Positions 1 to 12,413 of a stretch of 64,000 nt of DNA are shown piece after piece. Location of the stretch: NCBI GenBank assembly GCA_030620095.1, contig JAUTXW010000873.1, forward strand, positions 958,001-1,022,000, given 5' to 3'. Numbering within the stretch: the stretch's first letter is position 1; the number at the start of each line of letters is the position of its first letter. This stretch comes from Kuschelorhynchus macadamiae. Its lineage: Eukaryota > Arthropoda > Insecta > Coleoptera > Curculionidae. The notes beneath the pieces were generated by a model that saw nothing but the letters and a program-made list of their open reading frames with translations, had not been told where the DNA came from and made no database searches. The position numbers were made by a program, and so were the translations under genes.

Positions 1-74
1 GTTTCTTCGCAACTGAAGAAAAATCTAGCTTTAAATTGATTGAAGCAAATATTTAAAGGCTAAAAATTATTTAT

Positions 75-1710
75 ACAGGGTGTTAAACAGGACTCTGCAA
101 TGTATATCCGACTGTTAAACGTACAACAGTTTAAACTTGATAACGTTTACTCTTTATACCGAAAAATCAAAGACAAGTGAATTTTATTCAGGAAATTGCA
201 AATTTTCCAATACCTTCTTTGTTCTGAAAATTTACAAATGAGAAATCAGCTTAATCCTCGGTGAAATTAAAACAAAATTGTTTGAAAAGTTTTTTAAAGT
301 TTTAAGTATTTTTTGAGATATGAATTTTTTTTTTGAAAAAATTAGATTTTTCTTTTATGTTAGGCTGTAACTTTTTATTAGTCGTTTGACGTAAAGTTTT
401 CTTTTTAAAGTGCCCTTAAGTCTTTTTTTTATAATCTGCATTACGCAGAAAATATACAGGGGTGCAAAAAATATGTTAAGATTAGTTAAAAACCTGGCGA
501 TCCTGAAGATCATGTACGTACATTTTAACATCCTATAGCATAAAATCGAATTTAAATTTAAAACTCTTGAATAGGACTTGATATATCACAAGTTAACTTT
601 TGTTTTCAAAACGGCGGCTGGACAGCTGGAAGTTCAATTTTGCCGCTTTATACAAAAAATACAGTCACCATTTATAAAATACTTGTTTTAAACAGTCCAA
701 AATAAATTTATTTAGGCACGCTAACCTTTATTTTCAAGATAGAGATACTACAGCCATTTTTGGCAAATCAGGATATTCGTTCTGCAAATAAAGGTTAATA
801 TGTCATACATCTTTAAAAAGGTAAATGACATCGAAAATTATTGTTAGAAAAATATACAAGGTAAAATATTGGAGTAAATTGCCCTTTCGGTAAAACAAGA
901 AGTAAAAAACATTTTTAAAAATATAATATTACACAAAACCATTTTTATATAGAATTGTTTTTAAAAAAATAAAACAAATATTTTGTAAAAAGCGACTGCA
1001 TTTTTTTCATAAAGCGTTAATATTGAATTTTCAAAGAACCATTGTTTAGCTGCTATTTTGAAAACCAAAGTTAACTTGTAACATATCGTTGAAAGCTAAT
1101 TTTACTAATTATGATAGTAAAACCGAAAGTAACTTAATTGTTTTTTCATAAAAAATTCGCCTCTTATGCAGTTATAGAAATGTCTCAAATTTCAAATCGA
1201 TATTTTTAAAAATAAAAAAGCTAAAAAAATGGCAGTCTGTTACACGTCAATATTAGGAAATTTGGCTCTAAACCCAACACTTGTATGTTTTAAAAATAAT
1301 AAAGAAAATAAAAAACCCGTTTGGAGAAAATGTTCAGTACTCCTTAAGATTTGAATTAAAACTTTTAAATTTAAATTATTTTTTGTGCCTCAGGGTGTTG
1401 AAATATACGTACGTGATCTTTAGGAGCCTTAGGTTCTTAACTATTTTTAACAAAATTTAAGCTCACCCTGTATATTTCCTGCTTAATGCAGACCTTACAG
1501 GTGATTAAGGGCCCTCTAGGAAGAAAAATTTAAACCAAACGTCTAATAAAAAGTTACAGCTTAATATATAAGAAAGTTCTTAATTTTTTCAAAAAAAAAA
1601 TCATATCTGAAATATATTAAAATTTTTAAAAAACAAATTGTTTATTTCACTAAGGAATTTTCGAAACAAATAAAATATTGGAAAGTGTGCAGTCTTCTTT
1701 AACACCATAT
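75..1710. repeat. Long inverted-repeat element 1
   Basis: The left arm (about 75-620) and right arm (about 1060-1710) are imperfect reverse complements. The outer end reads ACAGGGTGTTAAACAGGACT on the left; the reverse complement of the right end gives ATGGTGTTAAAGAAGACT. The match continues inward through a T-rich block, a motif containing ACGTACAT, and a shared AAGTTAACTTT near the inner limit. No coding potential is visible. It behaves like a fold-back or MITE-type non-autonomous element; the superfamily is unknown. Bases 1-74 hold nothing recognisable. Confidence 0.7.
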
Positions 1711-2194
1711 ATAAATCACTGTTTAGCTTAAATAAGTTTTACGCTTAAAAGTAGGTAATATGCAATAAAATTGCATAGCTTCAACCCCATCTCAGTATCT
1801 CGTTTCGTTTTAAAAACATTGGAATTTAAATTTTATCAGAAAATTCGTCTGTCCAGCAGTTTAGTAAAATAGGATCATGGGCTTCATTGGTTTCTATTAG
1901 GCACTGATTTTTTATTATCGAAAAAATATACAATAAAAAAGAGCATTTAACGTTAAATATCTCGAAATGGTTATATTTTATCATAAAATCTCATATCAAA
2001 TTTTTATTGTTATTTTAATAGATTCTAAATATTTGGTAAAATATAGGTCCTTAAATTTCAAATAATAAAAATTTTCAGAGTTTTATTATATATCTTTTTT
2101 ATTCAATGTTCATCTGTTTCTATTTATTATGTGTAACATTCTTTTCGATGTCTCATAACAACAAATTACTCTCTGCTTTGGATGATCCTATTCA
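1711..2194. other. AT-rich spacer, nothing recognised
   Basis: AT-rich sequence between two inverted-repeat elements. I see no gene, exon or repeat boundary in it. Confidence 0.5.
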
Positions 2195-3740
2195 AGATGT
2201 CTCACGAGAGCGAGATACTCGATTTTACTTGGTTTAGCTAGAATAAAAATTCAAACTATTTTGTGTAGTTTTTCCCACATGTACATCGGGAAAACCTATT
2301 TTTAAAAAATTTAACCCTCACCCATTTAACCTGAAACGACACCGGAAGAAAATATGGATGCACAACGCAAAACCCCACACAATTTTATCACTGATTTCCT
2401 GATTTCAAAAATATTTAAATGTATATATTTATTATCTAAAGTTTTCCTGCAAGAGATTTGTAATAGTTCGTATTTCAATATGAGATACTATTAAGTCAGA
2501 TGAGTCAGCATCCACTCGCAAGGTCAGATAGTGGAACACCTGGCTCCGGCGCGCTTTAAAGTATGTCCTAATAACTAAAGGGTTTATTTCCTAATCGAGG
2601 ACTGAATTTTGGTTTTCCCTTCCTGTGGTGCAATCTTACTGCTTTTAGCAAATATTTTTTCGACAGATTGGGTTAAAATCTAACGCTCACCTAAAGCGTG
2701 ATCTGTTACGTTACTTCGTTAAGGCCTTAAAGACAAAAAACTATATCTCAGGAACTGTGCGGTCGATCGGCGCCAATCTTTTTTAAAATACTTAGGACCT
2801 CATTTTGCATTAGTTCCTGTCCGAAAATGACGGTTGACAGGTGAGTTTTGACATTGACAGATGACGTTGTCAGATGAAATGTGTCACGTGATTAGTTGGC
2901 GCTTAATAAATTGTCCAAAAGAGCTGTAAAATTTTTTTCAATTGAATTACATTGTGGGCGTGAACTAACAAAATTCTAAAAGTTAATGATGTCGTTACAA
3001 GAATTTTGTAATGACTGAAAATTGATGTACTACCCAATTATTATATATAATTAAAAAAAAAACAGACCTCAGTTTAATAGAACACACGCAGTCAGTAGTC
3101 GTTGGCTTCTGGGAGCACCATCCTTGGGTGAAGATTCCTATCTGAGCAAGCGCTAACTAATCACATGTCACATGTAAGCTGACAATATCTCCTGGCAATG
3201 TCAAAAAACCATGTCAACCGTCATATGTGAAAACTTTTATTTTTGGACAGGAAACTGCTCAAAAAACTCACAGAAGATCATGTTATAAACATTAAAAACA
3301 AAGTTTGGTACTGATCGGCCGTACTGTTCCTGAGATTTTTTTTTAAATTTTTACCACCAGGGCCCTAACGAAGTGACTTAGCAGATCACGCTTTAGGTGA
3401 GAGATAGATCTTAGCGCTTTCTATCGATCTGTGAAAAAATATATGTAAAAAGACGTAAGATGGGGTCATAGGAAGAGAAAAACCGAAATTCAGAGACGTC
3501 AATGTTCGATTAGGAAACAAACCCAAAATTTTTAGTTATTAGGGCATACTTCAAAGCGCGCCGCCGACAAGTGTCCCATTAGCTGACCTTGCGACTAGAT
3601 GCTACCTCATGTAGACCCTTAATATTACATCATATTGAAGTATGAGCTATACAAAACTTTTGCAGTTTTTTGTGACAAGCTTTCCGTCTCCATTTTGCTC
3701 CCTAATGGAGTGGCCGGCTCTCGTGAGACGTTTGACAACT
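2195..3740. repeat. Long inverted-repeat element 2
   Basis: The left arm (about 2195-2930) and right arm (about 3150-3740) are reverse complements with many substitutions. Landmarks shared by the arms are GTCTCACGAGAG (left near 2199, right near 3711), TCGCAAGGTCAG, CGGCGCGCTTT, and a run around AAAGCGTGATCTG. The arms enclose about 200 bp of spacer. The element lies next to inverted-repeat element 1 but is not the same sequence. There is no coding capacity. A transcript crossing it would fold into a long hairpin. Confidence 0.7.
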
Positions 3741-3917
3741 GTATGAAGGATGATGTAATTTTAATTAATATCCCTATACATACTATTTGAAAAAGAAACA
3801 ATATTAAGGAAAATAACGTATTACAGGGCTAAAAGTTAATAAACTAATAATAATAATAGATCATTAAACCATAGCCCAACATACTTGTGAAACATGCAAA
3901 GCGTAAGCTATACTTAC

Positions 3918-4152
3918 GATACCATTTAGGATGATAATCGTCTAAAAATGCGGATGCATAGTACTCTTTGTCATGGTACAAACCGTGGTACAAACCGTTT
4001 GACTGCTGCATGGGGTGAGTCGGGGGAGGGTGGCTCAGATGAGGTCCTTGAGCGGGAGGTCGATGTCCAATGAGACTGAGCGTTGTCAAATCGGGAGGGA
4101 TCAGCACAGTTTGTAGGCCCGTTTGCATCGTCAGCTCAGTCTCGGCTGACAT
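3918..4152 (-). CDS. Host gene, first coding exon (unidentified product)
   Basis: Read on the minus strand, an acceptor (tttatttgcag) ends at 4170. The exon begins at 4169 with 17 untranslated bases, then ATG at 4152 opens a 78-residue frame ending at a donor (GTAAGT, plus-strand complement 3912-3917), leaving phase 1. The exon is clearly richer in G+C than its surroundings and has ordinary codon use. The peptide starts MSAETELTMQTGLQT, has a Pro/His-rich middle (HPPPTHP), a short LYHG/LYHD repeat and an acidic/aromatic end (DDYHPKWY). No domain is complete, so I cannot name the gene. A Pro/His/Gln-rich N-terminus would suit a regulatory protein, but that is a guess. The leading untranslated bases imply an upstream non-coding exon to the right, and the next coding exon lies to the left of this window or is too short to see. 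Confidence 0.65.
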
Positions 4153-4169
4153 AGTGTGTTATGCCACGC

Positions 4170-5334
4170 CTGCAAATAAATCACTAATTTTAATTATTAC
4201 TGTTAGATTTTCAGGGATATTGGTTTCGTAAAGATGCTTAAAATACTAATTGTAATACTAAATACTAAAAAAGTTTTTAAAAATTTGTTACCAAAAAAGT
4301 AAGCCTTAAATTTTAAATTTAAGTCTACGCATTTTTACAATTTAAAGAAATAATATTAAAAAAACCGAAACAGTTCAAAGTTACTTGCTCTGCCGCCAGC
4401 TTAGTATTATCGTGGAAAGCCATTATCGAGAAATGTATTCTTGTTTGTATGAATGTTTTTTTTTTAATAATAACTCTATTTTATTCTATGATCTCTTGTC
4501 TTTTTAGCACGCTCTGTAACCTAAAATTACTTATTATAATAAAAATGTCATAATAATAATATATAACACATTCTCGGGTATTAAGAGCACCGTATGTCTA
4601 AAAACAAATATGATTTTTTTGCGATTAAATATATTTGCTGTCATAAAAAAATATAACCAAACGGTGATATAATGAATTTCATGAAAAATGATTCTGACTG
4701 AATGACTGCAATAAAACTGCAATAATTTTTTCCTGACATAAGTAAGTTTTAGTCTAGTAAAGGGTAGAGGTTTCATTACATTGAGTTCCTTTACATCAGG
4801 TTTATTGTAAAGACTTAACTTTTTATTCTTATTATATTCACTCTGAAAATGTTATATATTTTTCACTCTGACATGCATGACAATGTATTTAAACAAAAAC
4901 ATGTTTATTTTATTAATATATATGTTTTATTTATAAAAATAATATATGTACTGGGTGCAGTACAAAATAAATGAACTAAGTTTAACTTGGATATACATAA
5001 TTTAAAATGAATAACAAGGTAACTAACAATGTCCATATTTGTCACTGGAGGAAAGTCTTTTGGATCTACATAACAAAAGGATCTACTTTTTAATTATTAA
5101 AATATTTTGTTTGCACCGCTCGGCGACTTCGGCGTTGTCACTTCGAATATCTGCGGAACAACGGAGTAGGTAACGACTGATAATATGTGGTTCATGCGGG
5201 ATATAGAAAATATATGTGTCCTAAGGATGCAACAATTAAGTTGCGAAACGTCGACAATTTAAGAAAAGACTTGTTTTTTTTTACTAGATCTTAACCCCAA
5301 ATAATACACCACTCTAACAAATTTTTTTAACATT
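4170..5334. other. AT-rich, probable intron of the host gene
   Basis: It lies directly upstream (minus-strand sense) of the exon acceptor. It is AT-rich, with no coding signal or clear repeat ends. Confidence 0.45.
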
Positions 5335-5548
5335 GATCCACCATATTGGATTTCTACCAAAATATTACCAGGCCATCATCATATCAACCATAATTTTTGC
5401 CAAAATTTGAAGGAAAGTAATATTTAAGCTATGTCGCGAACTGACAGACAGACAGACCGACGGAATTGATATTACATGTTTTTTGGTATCTAGGGACGCT
5501 AAAAGGTGAAATTTTATTTGGCCGTATTTTCTTTGAATTAGTACCACT
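5335..5548 (+). repeat. Dispersed cagacagac repeat, copy
   Basis: Shares with copies at 5745, 8690, 10516, 19433, 23806 and 25480 the ordered blocks 'ccatattggatttctacc', 'aaaatttgaag', 'cgcgaactgacagacagac', 'ggaattga', 'acatgtttttt' and 'ctagggacgc'. It carries no gene and is truncated compared with the 5745 copy. Confidence 0.7.
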
Positions 5549-5744
5549 GGTTTAAAGTATATGCCTAAAAAAAAACGCGACTATAGATTAGAATATGTTC
5601 AGTTATACTTTGGGATTTCCAATATATGTACTATTTTGCTAGTTGATCCTTATACCACAATTAGTTATGGCACAGAATCTGAAATCAAAGCATTAAGCAG
5701 TTTTTTCACGCTGAATTTTTAAAAATTTTATTAAGCCGCCATTT

Positions 5745-6132
5745 TATTCCGCCATATTGGATATTCGTACCAAAATGTTATCAGTTGATTCCAACATAAT
5801 ATTTGTTTGCAAAATTTGAGATAAATTGGATGACTAGTTTTTTCATAATAATTTTTTTAACATTTCACTAGTCCGCCATTTTGTTTCGCCATACTGGATT
5901 TTTACCAAAATGTTAATTTTAGGTTACAGAGCGTTATGATCCTTATTTTTCGACCAAAATTTGAAGTCAATCGGGTAAGTAGTTTTTTAGCTACGCCGCG
6001 AACAGACAGACAGACCAACGGAATTGAGAAAACATGTTTTTCAGTACCTAGGGACCCAGAAACGCGAAGATCCGAAATAGCTCGGAGAGTGATTTTGTCC
6101 TAATACTTCCCTTTTACAAGGGAAGTAAAAAG
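5745..6132 (+). repeat. Dispersed cagacagac repeat, fullest copy
   Basis: Contains all blocks of the family: a gccgccatttt / ccatattggat region, 'ttgaagtcaatcgggtaag', 'cgcgaacagacagacagac', 'ggaattgagaaaacatg', 'cctagggacc' and a terminal hairpin made by acttcccttttacaagggaagt near 6107-6128. The hairpin at one end recurs in other copies (8925, 19445, 23815 as its complement). This suggests a non-autonomous transposon with a palindromic terminus. A Helitron-like or terminal-hairpin MITE origin is possible but not shown. Confidence 0.7.
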
Positions 6133-7054
6133 GAAATAATGCATTTTTGAAAATATACTTTAACTATTTAATTTCTTACATTCTTTCAAGCCTCTAAATA
6201 AATTTCCAAAGACCCTTCTGTAACATTTTGTGGTGTAGTCAGATTTTCATTCCGACGATTCGTAAACGGGATCTATCGTGAACTTTTTGGTTAATCGAGA
6301 CCTGGATTTCTTATCTCGGTTTTCACAAGTATTTTGCTTCCCAAATCCATAGATATATTAAAACCAGAATATCGCCGAATTCACAGAAGAGAAAGTTGGA
6401 AAGTTAAAAGTTTGTAAAAAATAAAATAAAAAATCCACGTCCGTATTTAAAACAAATAATTTAATGAAGGTCCTCCGTTTGCGAAACGTCCGATTCAAAA
6501 TTGGACTACACCGTAAAATTTTCAGATTTCAGATATAGAGTGTGTTAAAAAAAATGCAATATTTTATTTTGTTTAAATATGTCAAAAACTTGTACAGCTA
6601 GCGTCGGTCGGCAGACGCCAATTGACTATTTCGTGTTGACGTCACACGAAGGACGCTATATTGTCTGAGGGGCAGACAAATTTCAACTGATGTCTAAACA
6701 CACAGAGAAATTCACGAATTCAAAGCGAAATTTAAAATAAAATGTCTCCTTTTTTTTCCGTTGTTGGCAACGCAATATTTTCACTACCAAACGTATATTT
6801 TTGAACGAATTTCAAAAAAGCTTACTAAACTCACGAAAAACTTTTACTCCAGTCACCTGACACAGTAAATATACGGGAAATAATGTTTTGCTTGTCCATC
6901 AAACACCTACAAAGTCACGAGACCCAAAATGGTCAATAAGCTTATAACAAATGTGCCTAAACACTTTTCTCATGTATCTATATCTTATAATAGGTGAGAT
7001 CCCAATACAGAGATTCTAATTTCGGACACACTGTATATCTTTACAATTATTATA
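6133..7054. other. AT-rich spacer with an orphan mariner-like end
   Basis: No gene. Near 6995-7032 the reverse complement reads CAGTGTGTCCGAAATTAGAA followed by CTCTGTATTGGGATCTC. This resembles the terminus of the IS630-type element at 27014 (CACTGTGTCCCAGATTCGC...CTCTATACAGGGATCTC). No partner end was found, so this is a solo end of a related family. Confidence 0.45.
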
Positions 7055-7347
7055 TAGGGATGGTTGATAATCGAATTCATGTATCGCTTCTCGATAGCTG
7101 AAAACTAGTCGATAAAATTAAGTCATGGATAGGAATTGCCACCTGTCGATAGTTCATTGCTACCTATCGACATTTGCGACAAAAGCATTTTAAGGGAGGT
7201 AAATATATCGAAGAGCAAAAAAAAGATCCTCACCTTTGTAAATATGTATTTTATTTATCCATAACTATCGATGTTATCAGCTACCTATCGATATTTTTTT
7301 ATATACTTATTTTTATTCGATATGTCCCTGGCCTATCGATATCCCTA
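7055..7347. mobile_element. Short hAT-like element rich in TATCGATA
   Basis: The ends read TAGGGATGGTTGATAATCGA (left) and, as reverse complement, TAGGGATATCGATAGGCC. The flanking 8 bp are ttattata (7047-7054) and ttactata (7348-7355), 7 of 8 identical, fitting a hAT target duplication. About ten ATCGA/TCGAT cores lie within 293 bp. It has no transposase and is non-autonomous. Confidence 0.7.
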
Positions 7348-7857
7348 TTACTATATACTGAACGGAAATGAACAAGTTAATTAAACTGCAGATGAATCTA
7401 AGTACATTTCAAGGATTATGATATAACTAGCTCAGTTCCTTTCCCTGAAACGAAAAATTATGCAGCATCAGCGAAGGACTAATTTAAAATTATTTCAGAT
7501 TAAAAATAAAACTTTCCAGACTATATAATAACTTCATAATTAGACATTAAGAAATAACAATGTTAAAGCATAATTGCGGTTAGGGATTTTGTTGTTTCTT
7601 GCAAACAAAAACAAGATGATGTCAGCTTTTATATAATATAAAATAACAATGCTTTAAAGTACATGCTTAAAAACAAGCGTGATTTTATAGATAGAATATG
7701 TCCATTTATATTTTGGGATTTCCAATATATATATACGTTATAACCTAATATTAAGTTTTAATTAACTGAGAAGCAACTGAAATATTCTTTTCAAGTTTAG
7801 GAGAAATTGTTCCTAGATATATAAATTTATAGTTATTCCACTGGGCCCTAGTAGAAG
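7348..7857. other. AT-rich spacer
   Basis: No gene or repeat boundary recognised. Confidence 0.4.
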
Positions 7858-8100
7858 TAGGGATGGGCGATAACAGATTTTACTTATCAATAGGTCATAG
7901 CAACCCACCTATCGATACATTTTAGTTATCGATAGTTATTGCTATTTATCGATAGTTGCGTGGTAATCTTCTTGCAAATAAATCAGCGAGCAAAAAAAGA
8001 AGGTCTTTGCCTTCATAAATATGTTACCCGTTAAATAATTTAATTACTATTGAGTTATAGGATACTTATCGGTATTATCGATATTTTTAGTTATTTATTT
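7858..8100. repeat. Second TATCGATA-rich element, right end decayed
   Basis: Starts TAGGGATGGGCGATAACAG and carries several TTATCGATAG motifs plus an internal stretch related to the 7055 element (agcgagcaaaaaaag versus gaagagcaaaaaaaag; the following cct..cttcataaatatgt also matches). The right terminus is not clear, so the end coordinate is approximate. Confidence 0.55.
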
Positions 8101-8689
8101 AAAATAAGTACAGTTACAGGCGAGTAGCCCAAATAGTACAATAATATTAATAAAAAATTCAAAGAAATATAAAAAAATATATAAATATAAAAAAAAATAT
8201 ATATAAATATTAAAATACAAAAAAATAATGTTAATATAAGACATAAAACATTAATTATAGGTACATGATTATAAAATAAATTACCAGCCATCACACAAAT
8301 AAAATGAAGGAAATGTTAATAGAGACGGTCTCGGCAACGTGAAGATTACTCTATTTCGGGCTGCCTTTTTCTATGGGAAGGTACTTTAAAATTAAGTAAA
8401 AACCTACAGCTCAAAACAATCAATCCGATCGATGAGGCCAAATGATAGGAATAGTCTCATCCAACATGCTACAGAGTTTCTAGCCCGAATATTGCTAAGC
8501 GTTCGCCTTGTGTCAGCAGCGATTTATTAACATTAAATTTAAAAAATCGGTAAATTTCTTTTACCCGGAACTTCTCTCATTATGAATATTCCCTTTTACT
8601 AGGAATAGTGAAGTGTGAACCAATTTAGTTCAGTACATAGTTATTTAGGAACACATATATATGCTCTAATTTCAAACATTTTAATTGGG
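8101..8689. other. Low-complexity A/T spacer
   Basis: Alternating short A and T runs around 8160-8240, then unremarkable AT-rich DNA. No gene is supported. Confidence 0.4.
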
Positions 8690-8950
8690 CGCAATTTTGT
8701 TCCAATATATTGGATCCCATATTGGATTTTTACCAAAATGTTACCAGGTCATTCCCTCAATTTTTGACCAAAATTTTAACTCAATCGGGTAATTAGTTTT
8801 TTAGCTAGGCCGCGAACAGACAGACTGACGGAATCGAGAAAACATGTTTTTCGTCATCTAGGGACCTTGAAACGTAAAGATCTGAAATAATCTTGGAGGG
8901 TAATTTTTTCACGATTACATATTTCCCTTTTATAAGGGAATTAAAAACAT
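8690..8950 (+). repeat. Dispersed cagacagac repeat, copy
   Basis: Same block order as the 5745 copy, ending in a decayed hairpin (tttcccttttataagggaa). It abuts the 3' side of the retrotransposon fragment on its right. Confidence 0.7.
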
Positions 8951-10515
8951 CTCTTTCGTTTCGTGAGACATGAATCCGATAAAATGGCGACCAGACGTTA
9001 GAACAATAGTCGAGATGACTTCGAACTAATAAAATATAACAATTTCAACACTTCCACTCTCCTAAAATCGGGGCACTGTCGTCTGATAAAACATGACATC
9101 CTAAATACCTTTGCAGTGACTCAGTTGCTGCATACATTTCCAACTCGCTGTCAAACAAAACGCCCAGATCATTCATTGAATTAACCCGTTCGACCTCACA
9201 ACTACCGATGGTGTATGATTTCAAGACTGGAGATTTCTTCCTGGTAAATTAAATAATTTTGCATTTCGCCACATTTAGCTGTAAACGATTTTCTATAAAC
9301 CGCAAATCCAAACTCTTAATATCATTCTGGAACAGATGACAGTCATTAGTATCTCTGACAATACACAAAGAACAGAAAGTGACAATGTTTAAATTTAAAC
9401 CCCAAGTCATTAATGCATAGAAGGAATAGGATTGGCCCTAAATGCGATCCTTGCGGTACCCCTGATTTAGCTACAAATTTATCCGAAGCAAAATCGCCAA
9501 TGACTACAGTCTGAACTCAATTTTCGAAGTCGCAGTAGACTGCATCGACCTGCAAACCACCGTCGAGAGCAGTCGCCAGAAAATTTGAGAACAGGCTTAA
9601 ATTGGTGTGGCAGGAGCGACCGTGTTGAGAGGTGGAATAGTATTTCGGTATGTTGCAAGTAGGAAATCTGTTACCATCTTTTCGAAGACCTTTGGCATAC
9701 AGTTCAAGCCAGAAATCGGATAATTGAATAAATCATTTCTGTCGCCAGTTTTAAAAGGTGGCATGATAAATGCAGACTTCCAGAAGGTAGGAAATACAAC
9801 ATTTCTGAGAGATAAGTTGTATATATAGTTGAGATGTATTACCAGAGTTGGGCTGTGATTATGAAGAAACACTGCTGGTAACAAGTCAGGACCAGTGCCC
9901 TCTAGATTAATCAGTTTGTGGAAGACGGTATCACAGTCGATATGGATGTTGCAAAGATTGACATCAATCAAAGCAGGCACATGTATACTATTGTAATGAG
10001 TTCCACTGTTTGGATATATATAGATTGGAAAAAACTAACAAAAAGTTTGGCTACTTCCTTGGGATTAGAAGAGAGAAGGGTTTCACATTATTGAGAATAG
10101 TTGACTGGATTGTACTCACAATAATCCGAATAAATAGATTTTTTTAGTCTCTTAAGTTTTGACAAGTATTTTCAACCGATATGGTAGTCTAATTTTTCTA
10201 TATATGTCGAAAGCTTTGTTCTTCCTTGATATTAATGTAATAGTCTGCTTTGAGAAATAAGAAGGATATATCAAAGAGCCAACACGTTTCTTAGGAATAT
10301 ACCGCGCTATAGACTAGTGAGTAAAATATTTTAACAGTTTTGTCAACATTATGAGAAGACATAGATAAATATAAATATTCCCAAAAAAATCGTTAAGAGA
10401 GCTATAGTCGGCTCTGAAGAAACTGAAATTCTCTGTTCGAGTGTCCATAGTGTCATGTAATAAAGTATTTTGGCCAAACTTTATATCCACATCAAGAGGA
10501 AGGTGATGTGTATCA
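8951..10515 (-). pseudogene. Non-LTR retrotransposon (Jockey-type) reverse transcriptase wreck
   Basis: Minus-strand reading in shifting frames gives the order typical of ORF2 of Jockey-like elements. A pre-RT linker (FFRADYSSLNDFF, then YPSYFSKQTITLISRK) lies near 10.2-10.5 kb. RT fingers follow at 9597-9980 (EGTGPDLLPAVFL, WKSAFIMPPFKTGDR, ISGLNCMPKVFE). Then come QVDAVYCDF and SGVPQGSHLGPILF near 9.4-9.6 kb, and a C-terminal stretch with RDTNDC, LQLNVAKCK and LVRSHLDYCSNVWSPFY down to about 9.0 kb. The catalytic ADD box expected before RDTNDC is absent, and several frameshifts and stops are present. The endonuclease domain is missing, cut at the repeat beginning near 10516. It once copied RNA to DNA for retrotransposition and is dead here. 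Confidence 0.85.
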
Positions 10516-10840
10516 GTCTCCGTCGGTCTGTCTGTCTGTCTGTCTGTCGATCTGTTCGCGGTATAGTTATCCGATTGACTTCAAATTTTAACATCGTTAA
10601 AATACATAAAGTATCGTAAGGGGATGAAACGGTAATATTTTGGCAAAAATTCAATGTGGCGGAACAAAATAGCAGCTAGTGAAATGTTAAAAAAATATTA
10701 CTAAAAAATTACTTAACCAATTTACCTAAAATTTGGCACAAAAATCAAGTATTACGTAAAAATCAACTCGAAAAATTTTGGTATAAATCCAGATGGCGAA
10801 ACAAATGGTGCCTTAATAAAATATTTTAAAAAATCAGCCA
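10516..10840 (-). repeat. Dispersed cagacagac repeat, inverted copy
   Basis: Begins with ctccgtcggtctgtctgtct and runs through the family blocks in reverse orientation (tgacttcaaatttta, ggtaatattttgg, aaaattcaatgtggcgg). It interrupts the retrotransposon fragment on its left. Confidence 0.7.
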
Positions 10841-12238
10841 GAAAAAACTACTTATTAGATTAATTTCAAATGTTGTGTAAGCATTAAGTGTGATATAGAG
10901 ATGAACTAAGTTTTTCAGGAAGTGTAGGAACCCTGATAGTACTTTTCTGGTTACGGGGTATTTTATAAACATGCGAATAGAAAACTGCAGTGCTTGATTT
11001 TCAGGCTTAAGAAAACATGTCAATTAAGGATCACATAAGGAGTAAAATACTCGAAATTTGTAATTTGTAAAGACTATTTATTCTCCAGATATTTAGGTTG
11101 CCACATTTCCATATTGTACCATTTTGAAAGAGCTAATTTAAATGTCCCCATATTTTGTGGACGAATTTAGGTTGAAAAGACCTTTCAAAGAATGTGCTAT
11201 TTTTGACCTTCCTTTCCAATAACTTTTTTTAAAATGGCGCTTAATCGTCATTTTTGAATATTTCACTCACAAAATTATAGATAACCAAGAGTATTTGGTC
11301 TGCTATTGAGATGCGTCAAATTTCTAAATATTTATTTTGACCGATTAAAGAAATAAGAGAAGGGGCCTCACTGCATTCTTGACAAAACAGCGAATAAACA
11401 GTAATTTTACTATGCATTGTTAAAGCCGGTCACATGTCATATTCTTTTTCATTGGTTTGGATCAAATTATTTCTGGCTTGATTTGAAGATTTGTTGTTAT
11501 AGCGAACTACATATATGCTTACTGATGATCCTAACTTGACTTGTCCTGGTAAGGATTTATCGGCCTTAAGCAATCTAAGCGCCTACTGGAATGTTTTATT
11601 TGAAATCTGTGCAAAATATTTCAGCCGTGCAATTCATATTACTGTGAACTGACATACAATGTATTCACGTCACATTGTTGACACTTTAGTCCACTTCTAT
11701 TAAAGTATAGAAATTAAGTAGGCGCAATGTTTTTAAAACCCTAGTGAACATTTTTTCATATTTAACAAAATAGATGAGTATCTTTTTATTCTCTTTCAGT
11801 TACGATTATAAATAATAAGTTAAATCAAAAAGGACGACACATGAGAACAAATAACATTAATATTAAATAATTTTTTAACGACTAACAAATGTGAACATAT
11901 GTAAAAAAGATGATATAAACATAAAAAGTTTTTGACTGGATAAAAATAGAGGGGAAAGTGTTCCCATTGCCCCCCCCCCTCTCCGGTTACACTACCGGCC
12001 CTACCATTTTTTGTGTTTAGTTTTAGAATTAGACTCAATTTTTATCGGAAAAATTGCAAACAGTTAGAGACAGTCGCTGACCGTCACAAGTAATCGTTGG
12101 CAGTCATTAGCAGTAACTGTTATCATTTGAAATTAAAGGCTATCGCATGAAAGTCATTGCAATACGCGGAAGTTCTTCGCATTGCATGGGAGTCATTTAA
12201 AAAAGCATAATTTTGATGTTATTTGTACATTCTCTGCT

Positions 12239-12305
12239 GCTCTTGATAGAACAGATAGTAAATATGTAAATATGCTCTTGATAGAACAGATAGTAAATAT
12301 GTAAG
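12239..12305. repeat. 35-bp tandem duplication
   Basis: Two head-to-tail copies starting at 12239 and 12274 share GCTCTTGATAGAACAGATAG and the following bases. Confidence 0.85.
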
Positions 12306-12360
12306 GAAAAACCATAACAGTGACTAGTTATAAACTAAATTAATTACAATAAAAGAAGTT

Positions 12361-12413
12361 TACTAAACTCGTTCTGTCGGATTTGCATTGTCCAACAGAA
12401 CGGGTTTAGTCAA
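12361..12413. repeat. Near-perfect hairpin
   Basis: The arm CTAAACTCGTTCTGTCGGA pairs with TCCAACAGAACGGGTTTAG across a loop of about 9 bases. The left arm and loop recur at about 26832-26862, so this is part of a dispersed sequence that has acquired an inverted second half. Confidence 0.7.
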
